Assembly: GCF_000020365.1 (NCBI RefSeq)
Contig: NC_012108.1
Coordinates: 186,001-250,000 of the forward strand
Direction of reading: 5' to 3'
Length of the DNA: 64,000 nt
From: Desulforapulum autotrophicum HRM2
GTDB taxonomy: Bacteria; Desulfobacterota; Desulfobacteria; Desulfobacterales; Desulfobacteraceae
Shown here: piece by piece, positions 50,647-59,054 of the stretch
How the letters are laid out: each line of letters begins with the position of its first letter
Numbering within the stretch: the first letter of the stretch is position 1
Notes under the pieces: generated by a model
The model's database searches: none
Seen by the model: only the letters and a program-made list of their open reading frames with translations
Told to the model about the DNA's origin: nothing
Translations under genes and position numbers: made by a program

Positions 50647-52646
50647 GAGATCCCCTGCTGACACCCATCAAGATCAACCACCTTGAAATCAAGAACCGAA
50701 TTTACATGCCGGCCATGCACCTTGGCATGGCTGAAGATTACCAGGTAACAGACCAGCTTGTCGCATTTTACAAGGAAAGGGCAGCAGGCGGGGCCGGTAT
50801 GATTTGCGTGGGGTATGCAACCGTGGATGACCGGTCAGGATCCACCCTGAACATCGGCGCCCACAGGGACGCGTATCTCCCCGGGTTGAAGCGTCTGGCC
50901 ACCACCATCAAGGAAAACGGTGCCGGATCCTGCTGTCAGCTCAACCATGCCGGCCGTTACAACTTTTCGTTTTTTATTGATGGAAAACAGCCCGTGGCAC
51001 CTTCTGCCATTGCCTCCAACCTCACCCGGGAAATGCCAAAGACCCTGGAAATCAACGAGATCAAGGAGATCGTTGCAAGTTTTGCTGCGGCTGCCGGCCG
51101 TGTAAAGGCCGCAGGGTTTGATGCCGTGGAGATCTTGAGCGGCACAGGCTATCTGATCAGCGAATTTCTCTCACCGTTGACCAATAAACGGGAGGATGAA
51201 TATGGGGGAAGCCTCAATAATCGCATGCGGTTCGGCCTTGAGGTCATGGCGGCCATCAGGGCCGAGGTGGGACCGGACTATCCCATAATCGTGCGCATGA
51301 ACGGCAACGATTTCATGCCCCAGGGCCAGGGAAGAAAAGAACTCCAGGCGTATGCAAAGGCCCTGGTTGACCAGGCAGGAGTGGATGCCCTGTGTATCAA
51401 TGTGGGCTGGCACGAGGCCCGGATTCCCCAGATCACGGCCCAGGTGCCCAGGGGAACCTTTGCCTACCTCGCCCGGGGCATCAAGGAGGTGGTTAATGTG
51501 CCTGTGATTTCAAGCCACCGCATCAATGATTCTGAAACGGCAAGGGAGGCTATCAGCGACGGCATGTGCGACATGGTGGCCATGGGCCGGAGCCTGATTG
51601 CAGACCCCATGCTGCCCATGAAGGTGAAAGAGGGCAGGGAGAACCAGATCATCCACTGCATTGCCTGTGCCCAGGGCTGTTTTGACAACCTGTTCAAGCT
51701 CAAACATGTGGAGTGTCTGTGCAACCCCAGGGCTGGCCATGAGCTGACCCATACTGTCGATCGAACCGGGACCGCTAAAAAGGTGATGGTTATCGGCGGG
51801 GGGGCCGCAGGTATGAACGCCGCCATCACGGCCTGTGACCGGGGCCATGCCGTGGCCCTCTATGACGGCTTAGACCGGCTCGGGGGCCAGCTTTACCTTG
51901 CTGCTGCCCCTCCGGGAAGGGAAGAATTTGCCGCCCTTGCCCGGGATCTTGCCGTCCAGGTGGAAATCCGTGACATTGATGTTCATCTTAATACGACCGT
52001 GGACAAGGCCCTGATTGAGGCGATTGCTCCGGATCATATCATTCTTGCAACGGGAGCATTGCCCATGACCCCGCCCATCCCCGGAATTGAGCTCAGCCAT
52101 GTGATTGATGCCTGGGATCTTCTGTTGAAAAAGGCCCATGCCGGACAACGGGTGGTGGTGATTGGCGGCGGTGCCGTGGGTGTTGAAACCGCCCTTTTTC
52201 TGGCTGAAAAGGGAACCCTTTCCCCTGAAGCCTTGAAATTTCTTTTGATCAATAAGGCTGAACCCGCCGAGGATCTTGCTGAAATGTGCATCCGGGGAAC
52301 CAAAAAGATCACCATTCTTGAGATGCTTGACAAGGTGGGTAAGGATTTTGGAAAGAGCACCAAATGGACCATGCTCCAGGATCTGGGGCGGTTCGGCATA
52401 GAATCAAGAACAGGAGCCCGAGCCCTTGAGATCACGGCCACTTGCGTCAGGATTGAAACAGCCCAGGGCATTGAAACCATTGAAGCCGACACGGTGGTTG
52501 TTGCGGCAGGGGCCAGATCCAAAGCCGAACTTGCCCCTGTGATTAAGGAGACGGGTATACCCTTTGCCATTATCGGGGATGCACGGCAGATCGGCATGGC
52601 GTTTGACGCGGTTCACCAGGGATTTGAGGCGGCTACGGCTATTTAA
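50643..52646 (+). CDS. Enoate/2,4-dienoyl-CoA reductase-type flavoenzyme
   Basis: Multidomain oxidoreductase of 667 residues from the Old Yellow Enzyme superfamily. An FMN barrel occupies about 1-345 (CQLNHAGRY, GYLISEFLSPLTNKREDEYGGSLNNRMRF). A [4Fe-4S] motif follows (CIACAQGCFDNLFKLKHVECLCNP). The C-terminal half has two Rossmann folds: VMVIGGGAAGMNAAITA for FAD and VVVIGGGAVGVETALFLAEKG for NAD(P)H. It would reduce C=C bonds of unsaturated acids, acyl-CoAs or related compounds. The family is typical of anaerobes. It is translationally coupled to the tetR gene and followed 9 bp later by a second flavin reductase. Confidence 0.9.
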   Translation: MRDPLLTPIKINHLEIKNRIYMPAMHLGMAEDYQVTDQLVAFYKERAAGGAGMICVGYATVDDRSGSTLNIGAHRDAYLPGLKRLATTIKENGAGSCCQLNHAGRYNFSFFIDGKQPVAPSAIASNLTREMPKTLEINEIKEIVASFAAAAGRVKAAGFDAVEILSGTGYLISEFLSPLTNKREDEYGGSLNNRMRFGLEVMAAIRAEVGPDYPIIVRMNGNDFMPQGQGRKELQAYAKALVDQAGVDALCINVGWHEARIPQITAQVPRGTFAYLARGIKEVVNVPVISSHRINDSETAREAISDGMCDMVAMGRSLIADPMLPMKVKEGRENQIIHCIACAQGCFDNLFKLKHVECLCNPRAGHELTHTVDRTGTAKKVMVIGGGAAGMNAAITACDRGHAVALYDGLDRLGGQLYLAAAPPGREEFAALARDLAVQVEIRDIDVHLNTTVDKALIEAIAPDHIILATGALPMTPPIPGIELSHVIDAWDLLLKKAHAGQRVVVIGGGAVGVETALFLAEKGTLSPEALKFLLINKAEPAEDLAEMCIRGTKKITILEMLDKVGKDFGKSTKWTMLQDLGRFGIESRTGARALEITATCVRIETAQGIETIEADTVVVAAGARSKAELAPVIKETGIPFAIIGDARQIGMAFDAVHQGFEAATAI

Positions 52647-52655
52647 GGGGGAAAG

Positions 52656-53762
52656 ATGTTTGCTTTTGAAACAACCACCATCAATACAATGACCCTGGCC
52701 AACCGTTTTGTCCGGTCGGCCACCTGGGAGGGCATGGCAGCAGACGACGGATCTGTTACGCCCCGGCTGGTTAAAACCATGGAAGACCTTGCCCTGGGGG
52801 GTGTGGGCCTCATCATTACGGGCCACGCCAATGTGGTTGTCCAGGGCCAGGCCGGACCCTGGCAGCTGGGCATTTATTCCGACGATCACATCGACGGGCT
52901 CAAAACCATGACCGACGCCGTGCACAGGGCAGGGGGCAAGATCGTTGTCCAGCTTGCCCATGCCGGTAATTTTGCCGCAGAAAAATTGTCCAACATGGCT
53001 CCCTGTGTGCCGTCCGTGTACGAGGGCCTTGGAAAAACGCCCCGCCATGAACTGACCCTGGGCGATATCAGTGACCTTGTGCAGGCCTTTGCCGATGGTG
53101 CTTTAAGGGCCAGAAAATCAGGGTTTGACGGGGTTCAGCTTCATTCGGCCCATGGCTACCTGTTAAGTCAATTTCTTTCCCCTGAATTTAACCGCCGCAC
53201 CGATGCATACGGTGGCACCATTGAAAATCGGTCCAGGATTCACATGGAGATCCTGAAGGCGATCCGCAGGGCCGTGGGTGATGATTTTCCCGTGCTGATC
53301 AAGATTAACTGCCAGGATTTCCAGGAAAATGGACTGGCCCTTGAGGATACCGTCTGGGTGTGCAAACAGCTTGCCGACAACGGCATGGACGCCATTGAGC
53401 TCAGCGGTGGAATGCTCACCGGCGGAAAACTTTCCCCCAGCCGGGTGGGTATCAATTCACCTGACAAGGAGGCCTATTTCAGGCAAGAGGCCGCAGCCGT
53501 CAAGGGTGCCATCAACATTCCCCTGATCCTGGTGGGGGGGATTCGATCCCTTGAAGTTGCCCAGGAACTTGTGGCGACGAAAAGAGCAGACTATCTTTCC
53601 ATGTGCCGGCCGTTGATCCGGGAACCTGGCCTTGTCAACCGGTGGAAATCCGGTGACATCCGGCCTGCAACCTGCCTGTCAGACAATCTCTGCTTCAGGC
53701 CTGCCATGGCCGGCAAGGGCGTCCATTGCGTGGTGGACGAGCGGGAACGGAAAAAAGGATAA
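52656..53762 (+). CDS. NADH:flavin oxidoreductase, Old Yellow Enzyme type
   Basis: Single-domain FMN enzyme of 368 residues. Motifs are FVRSATWEGMA, VVQLAHAGNF, GVQLHSAHGYLLSQFLSPEFNRRTDAYGGTIENRSR (with the two His of the substrate site) and LILVGGIRSLEVAQEL. It lacks the Fe-S and FAD domains of its neighbour, though the C-terminal part keeps several cysteines (CLSDNLCF). AAGGGGGAAAG precedes the ATG. It is the third gene of the tetR operon and ends before a strong hairpin at 53785. Substrate is unknown. Confidence 0.9.
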   Translation: MFAFETTTINTMTLANRFVRSATWEGMAADDGSVTPRLVKTMEDLALGGVGLIITGHANVVVQGQAGPWQLGIYSDDHIDGLKTMTDAVHRAGGKIVVQLAHAGNFAAEKLSNMAPCVPSVYEGLGKTPRHELTLGDISDLVQAFADGALRARKSGFDGVQLHSAHGYLLSQFLSPEFNRRTDAYGGTIENRSRIHMEILKAIRRAVGDDFPVLIKINCQDFQENGLALEDTVWVCKQLADNGMDAIELSGGMLTGGKLSPSRVGINSPDKEAYFRQEAAAVKGAINIPLILVGGIRSLEVAQELVATKRADYLSMCRPLIREPGLVNRWKSGDIRPATCLSDNLCFRPAMAGKGVHCVVDERERKKG

Positions 53763-53784
53763 TCCCTTGAACCTGGGAGCGTTG

Positions 53785-53820
53785 ATGACCCTTTGCTGCT
53801 CAAGTTCAGCAAAGGGTCAT
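53785..53820. terminator. Strong hairpin between the reductase operon and nhaD
   Basis: A perfect 14-bp stem (ATGACCCTTTGCTG with CAGCAAAGGGTCAT) encloses the 8-nt loop CTCAAGTT. It lies 22 bp after the reductase stop and 25 bp before the converging nhaD stop, so it can serve both directions. There is no clear T run. Confidence 0.8.
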
Positions 53821-53845
53821 CTAGTGTCATCCCTGCACCATTTTT

Positions 53846-55201
53846 TTACATCAGGGCTCGGTTGATCACCAGGTGGCACAGAATGCTTGCCCCGTATCCA
53901 AGGGCAATCACCGGGGTCCATTTCAGATGGGCGCCAAAGGTATAGACTCCCCGGGCGGTTCCCATGAGGGCCACACCTGCAGCAGAGCCTATGGCAAGCA
54001 TACTTCCGCCGGTTCCGGCCGTCAGGGTCACAAGGAGCCACTGGCCGTGGGGCATGGTGGGATCCATGGTTAAAACCGCATACATGACCGGGATATTGTC
54101 CACAATGGCTGACAGTACCCCCACCAGCACATTGGCCCAGGTGGCGCCAAGGTCCGTGTACATAAATTCAGAGACTTTTGCCAGGTAACCAAACTGGGAG
54201 AGCCCGCCCACACAGAGGATCACCCCGTAAAAGAACAGCAGGGTATCCCATTCGGCCCTGGAGATTTTTTTCATGATATCAAAGGGCGAAAAATCGCTGT
54301 TTCCGTTTCCGTTGCAGTCTTTGTCCCTGACCCCGAGAATCCCGTCATACTTGAGCGATCGGTTCTCATGGCGTTTGATATGGTAGGAGAAGAGCCCCAG
54401 AAAGCTCAGCCCGAACATCATGCCAGCGGCAGGGGGGAGGTGGAAAAAATTATGAAAGGACACGGCCGTCACAATGGTGGCAAGGAAGAGTCCCATGATG
54501 GTCCAGGCCCCGTACTTCATGGTTACATCCTGCTTCAGGGGAGCGGGCACACCCTTGTCCACAAACATACCCATGATCAGGGCCGGTACCAGCCAGTTGA
54601 CCACGGAAGGTACGAGGATGGCAAAAAATTCGGTAAACGCGATTTTGCCTTTCTGCCATACCATGAGGGTGGTGATATCGCCAAAGGGAGAAAAGGCCCC
54701 GCCGGCATTGGCGGCAACAACGATGTTGATGCAGGCAATGGCGATGAAACGCTTGTTTTTACCGCCAACGGCCATGGCCACGGCTCCCATTAAAAGGGCC
54801 GTGGTCAGGTTGTCTGCCACAGGAGAGATGACAAAGGCAAGCCCCCCGGTTATCCAGAATATCTTTCTGAGGGAAAAGCCTTTGGAGACCAGCAAGGATC
54901 TGAGCCGCTGGAAAACGTTTCTTTCTTCCATGGCGTTGATATAGGTCATGGCGGCAAGGAGAAATAAAAACAGCTCTGCATATTCCAGCAGGCTTTCCTT
55001 GATGGCGTCATGGGCCGTGTGAGTGTCCCCGATGGCGGCATAGGCCATTGAGACAAGCAGCCAGATGGCGCCTGCGGCAAACAGAACCGGCTTGCTTTTT
55101 CTCAGGTGAATGCTGTTTTCCAGGGGTACCAGGGCATAGGCCCCGACAAAGATGATAACACCCAGATAACCGTACAGGGTGGAAGTAAGATCCATGATCA
55201 T
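53846..55201 (-). CDS. nhaD: NhaD-type Na+/H+ antiporter
   Basis: Inner-membrane antiporter of 451 residues with about twelve helices, exporting Na+ (or Li+) in exchange for protons. NhaD/ArsB-fold motifs are AFVISPVADNLTTALLMGAVAMAVGG, NIVVAANAGGAFSPFGDITTLMVWQKG and SAIVDNIPVMYAVLTM. These hold the paired Asp-Asn residues of the two re-entrant loops. AAGGAAA lies upstream of the ATG pair at 55201 and 55195. A LysR gene of the NhaR type is divergent 268 bp away. A marine or saline habitat is suggested but not shown. Confidence 0.92.
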   Translation of the reverse strand: MIMDLTSTLYGYLGVIIFVGAYALVPLENSIHLRKSKPVLFAAGAIWLLVSMAYAAIGDTHTAHDAIKESLLEYAELFLFLLAAMTYINAMEERNVFQRLRSLLVSKGFSLRKIFWITGGLAFVISPVADNLTTALLMGAVAMAVGGKNKRFIAIACINIVVAANAGGAFSPFGDITTLMVWQKGKIAFTEFFAILVPSVVNWLVPALIMGMFVDKGVPAPLKQDVTMKYGAWTIMGLFLATIVTAVSFHNFFHLPPAAGMMFGLSFLGLFSYHIKRHENRSLKYDGILGVRDKDCNGNGNSDFSPFDIMKKISRAEWDTLLFFYGVILCVGGLSQFGYLAKVSEFMYTDLGATWANVLVGVLSAIVDNIPVMYAVLTMDPTMPHGQWLLVTLTAGTGGSMLAIGSAAGVALMGTARGVYTFGAHLKWTPVIALGYGASILCHLVINRALM

Positions 55202-55469
55202 GGTCGGTTGAGTTTCCTTGTGTTTTTTGATGGATTATCTAAAGGCCCTATAAATCGGTCTACCATCATTTCCGATCGGGCGGTTTATGCCTGGGCCCAG
55301 GGGGCAATACCTGGGAAAAATCGTGGACCCTTTGACCTGTTTCATGGTAGGATTACCTGAAAATTTACAATCAGGGGACAGGCATATGAAGGCCGATAGT
55401 AATGGCAGGGATTGTTTCGGTCAAATAGATAATATCGTCAAAACCATTCGGAAAAAACGAATATAACCC

Positions 55470-56366
55470 ATGGAATGGCTCAACTATCACCATCTTTTTT
55501 ATTTCTGGATCGTCATGCGGGAGGGCAGTATTACCGCTGCCTGCAAGAAACTTACCCTTGCCCAGTCAACGGTGAGTGCCCAGATGGGCAAGCTTGAACA
55601 GTCCCTTGGCGGAAAATTGTTCAAACGCCAGGGCCGTTCCCTTGAGGCCACTGATCTTGGCCTGATGGTATTCCAATATGCCGATAGGATTTTTCCCCTG
55701 GGACGGGAGCTCATGGATCAGATCCACAACCGGCCCGTGGTCGGTCCCCTTTCCCTCAAAGTTGGCATTGTGGACCAGATCCCAAAGATAGTGGCCAGAA
55801 AACTCCTGGCACCTGCCCTGGGACTTGAGAAAAAGGTGCATCTGATCTGCCACGAGGGAAAAGAAGAAAAACTCCTGGGAGAGCTTGCCATTCATAGGCT
55901 GGATCTGGTCCTGTCCGACGCCCCCATTCGTTCGGACCTGAGCATCAAGGCCTACAACCATTTCCTGGGCCAGTGCGGGATTACTTTTTTTGCAGTGGAC
56001 GAGATTGCCGACACTGTAACGGAAAACTTTCCCCATTCCCTGGACAAGGTTCCCATGCTTATGCCCATGGCCATGACCATGCTCCGGTCTGCCCTGGATC
56101 AATGGTTTGAAAGTCTTTCCATTCAGCCTTTGATTGTTGCGGAATTTGAGGACAACGCCCTTTTAAAAGTCTTTGGCCAGGCAGGAGACGGTGTTTTTGT
56201 TGCGCCCACCGTGATTGAATCTGAAATAAAGACCCAGTACCAGGTAAGGATCATTGGACGCTGCCCTTTTATCAAGGAGCGGTTTTATGCCATATCCGTG
56301 GAACGCATTTTAAAGCACCCGGCAGTGGTTGCCATTTCAGACATTGCCCGGCATTCGATTTTTTAG
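55470..56366 (+). CDS. nhaR: LysR-type regulator, NhaR-like
   Basis: Transcriptional regulator of 298 residues. The N-terminal winged helix starts MEWLNYHHLFYFWIV and continues GSITAACKKLTLAQSTVSAQMGKLEQSLGGKLFKRQGRSLEATDLG, which matches NhaR more closely than other LysR proteins. The effector domain follows, with SLKVGIVDQIPKIVARKLL and ITFFAVDEI. NhaR responds to Na+ and activates antiporter genes. Here nhaD is divergent, in the standard LysR arrangement. The ribosome site is weak. The 268-bp gap between them probably holds its binding site; I could not point to one with confidence. Confidence 0.88.
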   Translation: MEWLNYHHLFYFWIVMREGSITAACKKLTLAQSTVSAQMGKLEQSLGGKLFKRQGRSLEATDLGLMVFQYADRIFPLGRELMDQIHNRPVVGPLSLKVGIVDQIPKIVARKLLAPALGLEKKVHLICHEGKEEKLLGELAIHRLDLVLSDAPIRSDLSIKAYNHFLGQCGITFFAVDEIADTVTENFPHSLDKVPMLMPMAMTMLRSALDQWFESLSIQPLIVAEFEDNALLKVFGQAGDGVFVAPTVIESEIKTQYQVRIIGRCPFIKERFYAISVERILKHPAVVAISDIARHSIF

Positions 56367-56442
56367 GTAATCTGTAATCTGGTAATCTGGGGACACCTTA
56401 ATCGACATATAGTGTCTGACTGAAAATTTGTTCAAACACGAT

Positions 56443-56874
56443 CTATGCCTTCAGGATTTCAACCGGGGCAGCCATTGTGATGGCTCCGACCGGACATTCT
56501 TTCTCGCAGAATCCGCATCCGATGCAGCGCTTTTCGTTGGCCAGGGCAGGGTAGGCGTGGGGATCCTTTGACGTGGGGTCATCCAGGCAGATGGCACCGG
56601 TGGGGCAGGCCTCCACGCAGATGGTGCAGGCCATGCAGGTTTTGCGGTCAAACATCGGTTGCAGCCGTTGACCAGGTTTTACCCGCTGGATGATCCGGCC
56701 AAAGTTATCCTCCACGGATCCTGTGGGACACACCGTTCCGCAGGCCCGGCACTGGATGCACAGGTCGGTGTCAATGGTGTGAAGTTCTTGTTTTTCCCCT
56801 GTTATGGCCCCGGACGGACAAATTTTCGTGCACGCCCCACAGCCGATGCAGGTTTCATTGATGATGAATGACAT
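56443..56874 (-). CDS. Polyferredoxin with four 4Fe-4S motifs
   Basis: Small electron carrier of 143 residues. Four classical motifs are spaced along the chain: CIGCGACTKICP (from residue 9), CIQCRACGTVCP (39), CMACTICVEACP (80) and CIGCGFCEKECP (117). This allows four [4Fe-4S] clusters. The ATG at 56874 is preferred because AAGGGGAA precedes it; the 17 extra residues of a longer start would come from repeat DNA. It is the last gene after the aldehyde ferredoxin oxidoreductase on the same strand, with a 178-bp gap holding two repeat copies. It is the natural electron partner of that enzyme. Confidence 0.9.
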   Translation of the reverse strand: MSFIINETCIGCGACTKICPSGAITGEKQELHTIDTDLCIQCRACGTVCPTGSVEDNFGRIIQRVKPGQRLQPMFDRKTCMACTICVEACPTGAICLDDPTSKDPHAYPALANEKRCIGCGFCEKECPVGAITMAAPVEILKA

Positions 56875-56898
56875 TTTTTCCCCTTTTCCCCTTTTTTT

Positions 56899-56940
56899 AT
56901 AACGGCCATGTTGGCTCGCCGACACAACGAATAATGAAAA
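56899..56940 (+). repeat. Dispersed repeat, copy E
   Basis: ATAACGGCCATG, then GCCGACACAACGAATAATGAAAA. It keeps both ends of the family with a shorter middle. It faces copy F at 57015 on the other strand; both lie in the gap between the aor and ferredoxin genes. Confidence 0.55.
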
Positions 56941-57014
56941 TGGTATTATGCCGTCCCGCAGGGGCTATGCTGTCGACAATTTGAAGCTGCATTTTTTTAT
57001 AAACCCACATATCC

Positions 57015-57056
57015 TTGTGGCCGGGGCAGAGACCATGCCCCGATCATGCCGGTTAT
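57015..57056 (-). repeat. Dispersed repeat, copy F
   Basis: On the minus strand ATAACCGGCATGATCGGGGC, then CCCCGGCCACAAGGA. The internal GGGGCATGG and CCATGCCCC arms pair as a hairpin. It overlaps the last bases of the aldehyde oxidoreductase gene and could act as its terminator. Confidence 0.6.
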
Positions 57057-59014
57057 GGGTTGCTGTTTCCTGCAGCATCTGCTGCCATCTCGGGGGAGGG
57101 TTTTCCCGTTGACCTGTCCCAGCCGAACTGTTCCCAGTAATCGGCCATCATGGCATCCACATCCACTGTTCTGCCCTTGTTGGCACCCCTTTTCTGGGCC
57201 GGAATGCCAAGGGCCCTGTCGCTGATCCTGTTTGATTTTGGCTCGATGCCGTGGCGGACGTTGAAGGCCTGCTTCACGGTCTGTATCCTTGCCCCGATCT
57301 CAAGGTAATCTTCGGGCAGCAGGTTCCAGCCGGTTGCTGCATTCAGCCAGTCAAAAATTCGGATGCGCTTTGCCCCGAGAAAGGCACCGAACAGGCACAC
57401 TCCCCCCCCGTTGATGACATTCATGAATTTGCTGTTGATGGCCCCTGTCTCAGCGTGCCTGGGGCTTTTTTTGTATTTACTCGACTTTAAATACATGGGC
57501 GGAATTTTAGGCAGACCTTTGGCCACCTTCCAGAGCTGGAACATCTCATAGTAGAGTCCGGCACCGTTTGTGTGCCTGCCCGGTGCAGGTTCCACACTGT
57601 AGTGGAGGGCAAACCCGGGGTCGTTCCTGGAATCGTGCATGCCCGGTTCCTGGCCGCCGGCATGGACGGCAAAGGCCTGGGCCTCTTTGCCAAGGATTTC
57701 AGCTGCACGTTTGACCCCGTCGGCCAGAAGATTGCCGATTCCCTCCCGTGAGCACATTTTTTCCACCAGCGAGATGACTGCTTCGGCACTTCCCCAGTCA
57801 AGGGCCAGGCCACCGGTATCTGCCAGGGTGATGATTCCCCGTTCAAAGCATTCCATGGCAAAGGCCACGGTATGACCCGCTGAGATGCTGTCCATACCCA
57901 TGCGGTTCAACAGTTCGTTAAGGTAAAAAATACTCTCCACATCCTGGTTCATGCACAATCCCCCAAGGGCCAGGACGGTCTCGTATTCAGGCTTGTGGGT
58001 CTGAGTGTATTTACCGTTGGTCAGGCAGATGCCGCCACACCCAAGGGGGCAGGAGTAGCAGTGGTATTTTACCTGTTCACTCTTTGTGAAAACATCCGGG
58101 TTGGACGAGTAGCTTTTGAAAAAGCCCCAGTCCCTGCTGGTTCCCTTCCAGTTTTTGATGGGTGCGTCTCCCATTTCCGGTGACATTTGATTCATGGATA
58201 CGGTGCCCCATTTTCGAAGCAGGATTTTGTAGAGCAGTCCGTCCTGGGTCAGGACGGTGGGAAGTATGCGCATGAGGGCTCCCACAACGGCGGTCATGGG
58301 GCCGGTGACAAAGGGCGGCTGGAATTGTACCCAGCGGTTGCAGATCTGACTGAGGCGTTTGATTTCGTCGCGGTTGTGGACATTGATGCGACGGGTGCCG
58401 GCCAGGACAATGGCTTTGAGGCGCTTGGATCCCATGACGGCACCCAGGCCGCTTCGGGCCGCCATTCTGCCCCTGTCCGTTGAGAGGCCTGAAATCAACG
58501 AGCGGTTTTCCCCGGCAGGCCCGATGCAGGCCACCCGGGTGTTGGGTCGGTTACTGGCCGCAACAAGATGATTTTCTGTTTCCACCGTGTCCTTTCCCCA
58601 CAGATGGGTGGCATCCCTGATTTCCCGGGTATGGTCGTCCACATGGAGATAGACGGGCGTGTTGCTCTGGCCCGTGATGAAAATTCCGTCAAATCCGCAG
58701 CGCTTGATGGCCGGTGAAAAACTGCCCCCGCAATTGGCTTCCCCCCATCCGCCGGTCAGGGGTGATTTTCCCACCACCATCCAGCGGCCGGTGAACAGGC
58801 TACCCGTTCCGGTGAGCAGTCCTGACATGAACCCGAGCATATTGTCAGGCCCCAGGGGATCGGCGTGGGCCGGTATGCGGTTGTACAGCATCCACGCCCC
58901 AAGTCCCATGCCCGACAGATAGGACTGATAAATTTTTGGAAGAATTGATTCTTCATGTATCTGCCTGGTTGAAAGATCCACAACCAGAATTTTTCCCATA
59001 TACCCTTTTCCCAT
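57053..59014 (-). CDS. aor: Tungsten-type aldehyde ferredoxin oxidoreductase
   Basis: Enzyme of 653 residues that interconverts aldehydes and carboxylic acids using ferredoxin and a W-bis-pyranopterin. The N-terminal domain has the family pattern GKILVVDLSTRQIHEE, GLGAWMLYNRIP and GRWMVVGKSPLTGGWGEANCGG. The cluster region reads KYHCYSCPLGCGGIC with a further Cys at GGGVCLFGAF, giving the four [4Fe-4S] ligands. The pterin-binding region includes EPAPGRHTNG. The ATG at 59014 has AAGGAG 9 bp upstream; a GTG at 59038 is less likely. It follows two alcohol-dehydrogenase-like genes and precedes a polyferredoxin, a set fit for reducing acids to alcohols or the reverse. Confidence 0.93.
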   Translation of the reverse strand: MGKGYMGKILVVDLSTRQIHEESILPKIYQSYLSGMGLGAWMLYNRIPAHADPLGPDNMLGFMSGLLTGTGSLFTGRWMVVGKSPLTGGWGEANCGGSFSPAIKRCGFDGIFITGQSNTPVYLHVDDHTREIRDATHLWGKDTVETENHLVAASNRPNTRVACIGPAGENRSLISGLSTDRGRMAARSGLGAVMGSKRLKAIVLAGTRRINVHNRDEIKRLSQICNRWVQFQPPFVTGPMTAVVGALMRILPTVLTQDGLLYKILLRKWGTVSMNQMSPEMGDAPIKNWKGTSRDWGFFKSYSSNPDVFTKSEQVKYHCYSCPLGCGGICLTNGKYTQTHKPEYETVLALGGLCMNQDVESIFYLNELLNRMGMDSISAGHTVAFAMECFERGIITLADTGGLALDWGSAEAVISLVEKMCSREGIGNLLADGVKRAAEILGKEAQAFAVHAGGQEPGMHDSRNDPGFALHYSVEPAPGRHTNGAGLYYEMFQLWKVAKGLPKIPPMYLKSSKYKKSPRHAETGAINSKFMNVINGGGVCLFGAFLGAKRIRIFDWLNAATGWNLLPEDYLEIGARIQTVKQAFNVRHGIEPKSNRISDRALGIPAQKRGANKGRTVDVDAMMADYWEQFGWDRSTGKPSPEMAADAAGNSNP

Positions 59015-59054
59015 GGACGTTGTCTCCTTGATTGGCACCTGATCTGTGGTTCGG

